From the NCBI RefSeq assembly GCF_000349325.1, contig NC_020504.1, positions 8,040,326-8,104,325 of the forward strand: a stretch of 64,000 nt of DNA, in the 5' to 3' direction. The DNA is from Streptomyces davaonensis JCM 4913 (GTDB taxonomy: Bacteria > Actinomycetota > Actinomycetes > Streptomycetales > Streptomycetaceae). The number at the start of each line of letters is the position of its first letter. The first letter of the stretch is position 1. Position numbers and translations under genes: made by a program. The notes under the pieces were generated by a model. That model made no database searches and was not told the DNA's origin. It worked only from the letters and a program-made list of their open reading frames with translations. This document shows, in pieces, positions 62,976 to 64,000 of the stretch.

Positions 62976-63659
62976 ATGACCCGCGTGCTGGTCGTTGAGG
63001 ACGATCCCCAGCTCGTCCGGGCGCTCGTGATCAACATGCAGGCCCGCCGGTACGAGGTGGACGCGGCGCCCGACGGAGCCACCGCGCTTCGGCTGGCGGC
63101 GGCCCGCCGGCCCGACGTGGTGATGCTCGACCTCGGCCTGCCCGACATGGACGGCGTCGACGTGATCAAGGCCCTGCGTGGCTGGAGCCGCGTGCCGATA
63201 CTCGTGCTCTCCGCCCGGCGGGCGTCCGACGAGAAGGTCGCCGCCCTGGACGCGGGCGCCGACGACTATGTCACCAAGCCGTTCAGCATGGACGAGCTCC
63301 TGGCCCGGCTGCGGGCCGCCGTCCGGCGTACCGAGGTCCTCCCTCTCTCACCGGAGACCACGAAGGTGGAGACGGACGAGTTCGTCATCGACCTGCTGGC
63401 CAAGAAGGCCGTCCGGCACGGGCGCGATGTGCGGCTGACCCCGACGGAGTGGCACCTGCTGGAGATCCTCATGACCCACCCTGGCCGGCTCATCACACAG
63501 AAGCAGCTGCTCCAGGAGGTCTGGGGGGTCTCCCAGAGCGGCAAGTCCAACTATCTCCGGGTCTACATGGCCCAACTGCGCCGCAAACTGGAAGCGGACC
63601 CCTCTCACCCCCGTTATTTCATCACCGAACCCGGCATGGGTTACCGCTTCGAAGGATGA
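62976..63659 (+). CDS. kdpE: KdpE, OmpR-type response regulator
   Basis: A 227-residue regulator. The receiver domain has the acidic pair E8/D9/D10, the phosphoacceptor D52 (MLDLGLPD), T79/S80-like LVLSAR and K102 in TKPF. The C-terminal winged helix (VRLTPTEWHLLEILMTHPGR, GKSNYLRVYMAQLRRKLEAD) binds DNA as a dimer to direct repeats, which fits the 11-bp-period boxes ahead of kdp and the permeases. GGAAAGG lies ahead of the ATG. kdpE precedes kdpD by two bases, the reverse of the usual order. Confidence 0.95.
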   Translation: MTRVLVVEDDPQLVRALVINMQARRYEVDAAPDGATALRLAAARRPDVVMLDLGLPDMDGVDVIKALRGWSRVPILVLSARRASDEKVAALDAGADDYVTKPFSMDELLARLRAAVRRTEVLPLSPETTKVETDEFVIDLLAKKAVRHGRDVRLTPTEWHLLEILMTHPGRLITQKQLLQEVWGVSQSGKSNYLRVYMAQLRRKLEADPSHPRYFITEPGMGYRFEG

Positions 63660-63661
63660 CC

Positions 63662-64000
63662 ATGGGACGCGGCAGGCTTCGGATCTACCTCGGTGCGGCA
63701 CCCGGCGTCGGCAAGACGTACGCGATGCTCTCCGAGGCCCACCGGCGGGTGGAACGCGGTACGGACTGCGTGGTGGCGTTCGTGGAGCACCACGACCGGC
63801 CGCGTACCGAGGTGATGCTGCACGGTCTGGAGCAGCTTCCGCGCAAGGAGCTGGCGTACCGGGGCACGACCTTCACCGAGATGGACGTGGACGCCGTCCT
63901 GGCCCGCCGGCCCCAAGTGGTCCTCGTCGACGAGCTTGCCCACACCAACATTCCCGGCTCCCGCAACAGCAAGCGCTGGCGGGACGTGGAGGAGCTGCTC
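63662..64000 (+). CDS. kdpD: KdpD sensor kinase, N-terminal part (runs off the window)
   Basis: Only the first 113 codons are present. They form the start of the KdpD cytoplasmic domain, with a Walker A motif GAAPGVGKTYAML (residues about 11-23) and the DELAHTNIPGSRN Walker B-like region. This domain senses K+/c-di-AMP and ATP before the USP domain and histidine kinase. The ATG at 63662 is two bases after the kdpE stop, so the two are co-translated. Confidence 0.95.
   Translation, partial: MGRGRLRIYLGAAPGVGKTYAMLSEAHRRVERGTDCVVAFVEHHDRPRTEVMLHGLEQLPRKELAYRGTTFTEMDVDAVLARRPQVVLVDELAHTNIPGSRNSKRWRDVEELL

Overview
The window is chromosomal DNA from a Streptomyces or very close relative. It has very high GC with strong GC third-position bias, frequent GTG starts, a four-protein conservon (cvnA-B-C...D), a DasR-type operator in front of crr-ptsI, an rRNA operon with no spacer tRNA, and an actinobacterial gene order around garA/ftsR/gcvP. 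I saw no insertion sequence, prophage, CRISPR array or tRNA gene.

Layout. 1-2.1 kb: an MFS transporter (cut by the window edge) divergent from a GntR/FCD regulator, with a perfect operator-like palindrome between them. 2.2-9.3 kb: a three-gene operon encoding a MukBEF/MksBEF/Wadjet-like SMC complex (kleisin-like, kite-like, giant SMC ATPase) with no JetD nuclease in view; the first gene carries an apparent 1-base frameshift. 9.5-10.1 kb: a small membrane protein. 10.5-18.4 kb: a conservon (sensor kinase, roadblock, DUF742, GTPase) in which a 1208-residue hydantoinase/5-oxoprolinase is inserted before the GTPase. 18.5-20.8 kb: glpF-glpK. 21.1-24.5 kb: a DUF35 protein, an SCP2-type thiolase and an EAL-CBS-GGDEF protein whose catalytic motifs look degenerate. 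24.7-30.8 kb: NUDIX, GH31 glycosidase, acetoacetyl-CoA synthetase and an unrecognised protein. 30.8-33.1 kb: crr-ptsI (general PTS) behind a DasR site. 33.2-38.8 kb: complete rrn operon (16S-23S-5S) with leader and terminator. 38.9-52.8 kb: CDP-alcohol phosphatidyltransferase, a mannose-1-phosphate guanylyltransferase fused to a decayed phosphomutase domain, the DUF881-sbp-DUF881 membrane cluster, a GarA-like FHA protein, ftsR, a bifunctional nuclease, a second MerR, dinB, a PRC-barrel protein, and gcvP behind a tandem glycine riboswitch. 52.8-64 kb: a tandem Mop/TOBE protein, then a potassium-transport island with two APC-superfamily permeases (one KimA-like), a small membrane protein, a 27-residue peptide, kdpFABC, kdpE and the start of kdpD.

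How parts fit together. The last 9 kb looks like one regulon: the same 11-bp-period direct-repeat box, CGT(C/A/T)A(A/G)N followed by four bases and CGT(C/T)AAN, occurs five times, all in the intergenic regions of the permeases, the small membrane protein and kdp. I infer these are KdpE sites. The 38.9-52.8 kb block preserves the order of Mycobacterium tuberculosis Rv1822-Rv1832 (pgsA2 to gcvB) but lacks gcvH. The SMC operon and the conservon with an embedded oxoprolinase are the least conventional gene sets in the window.
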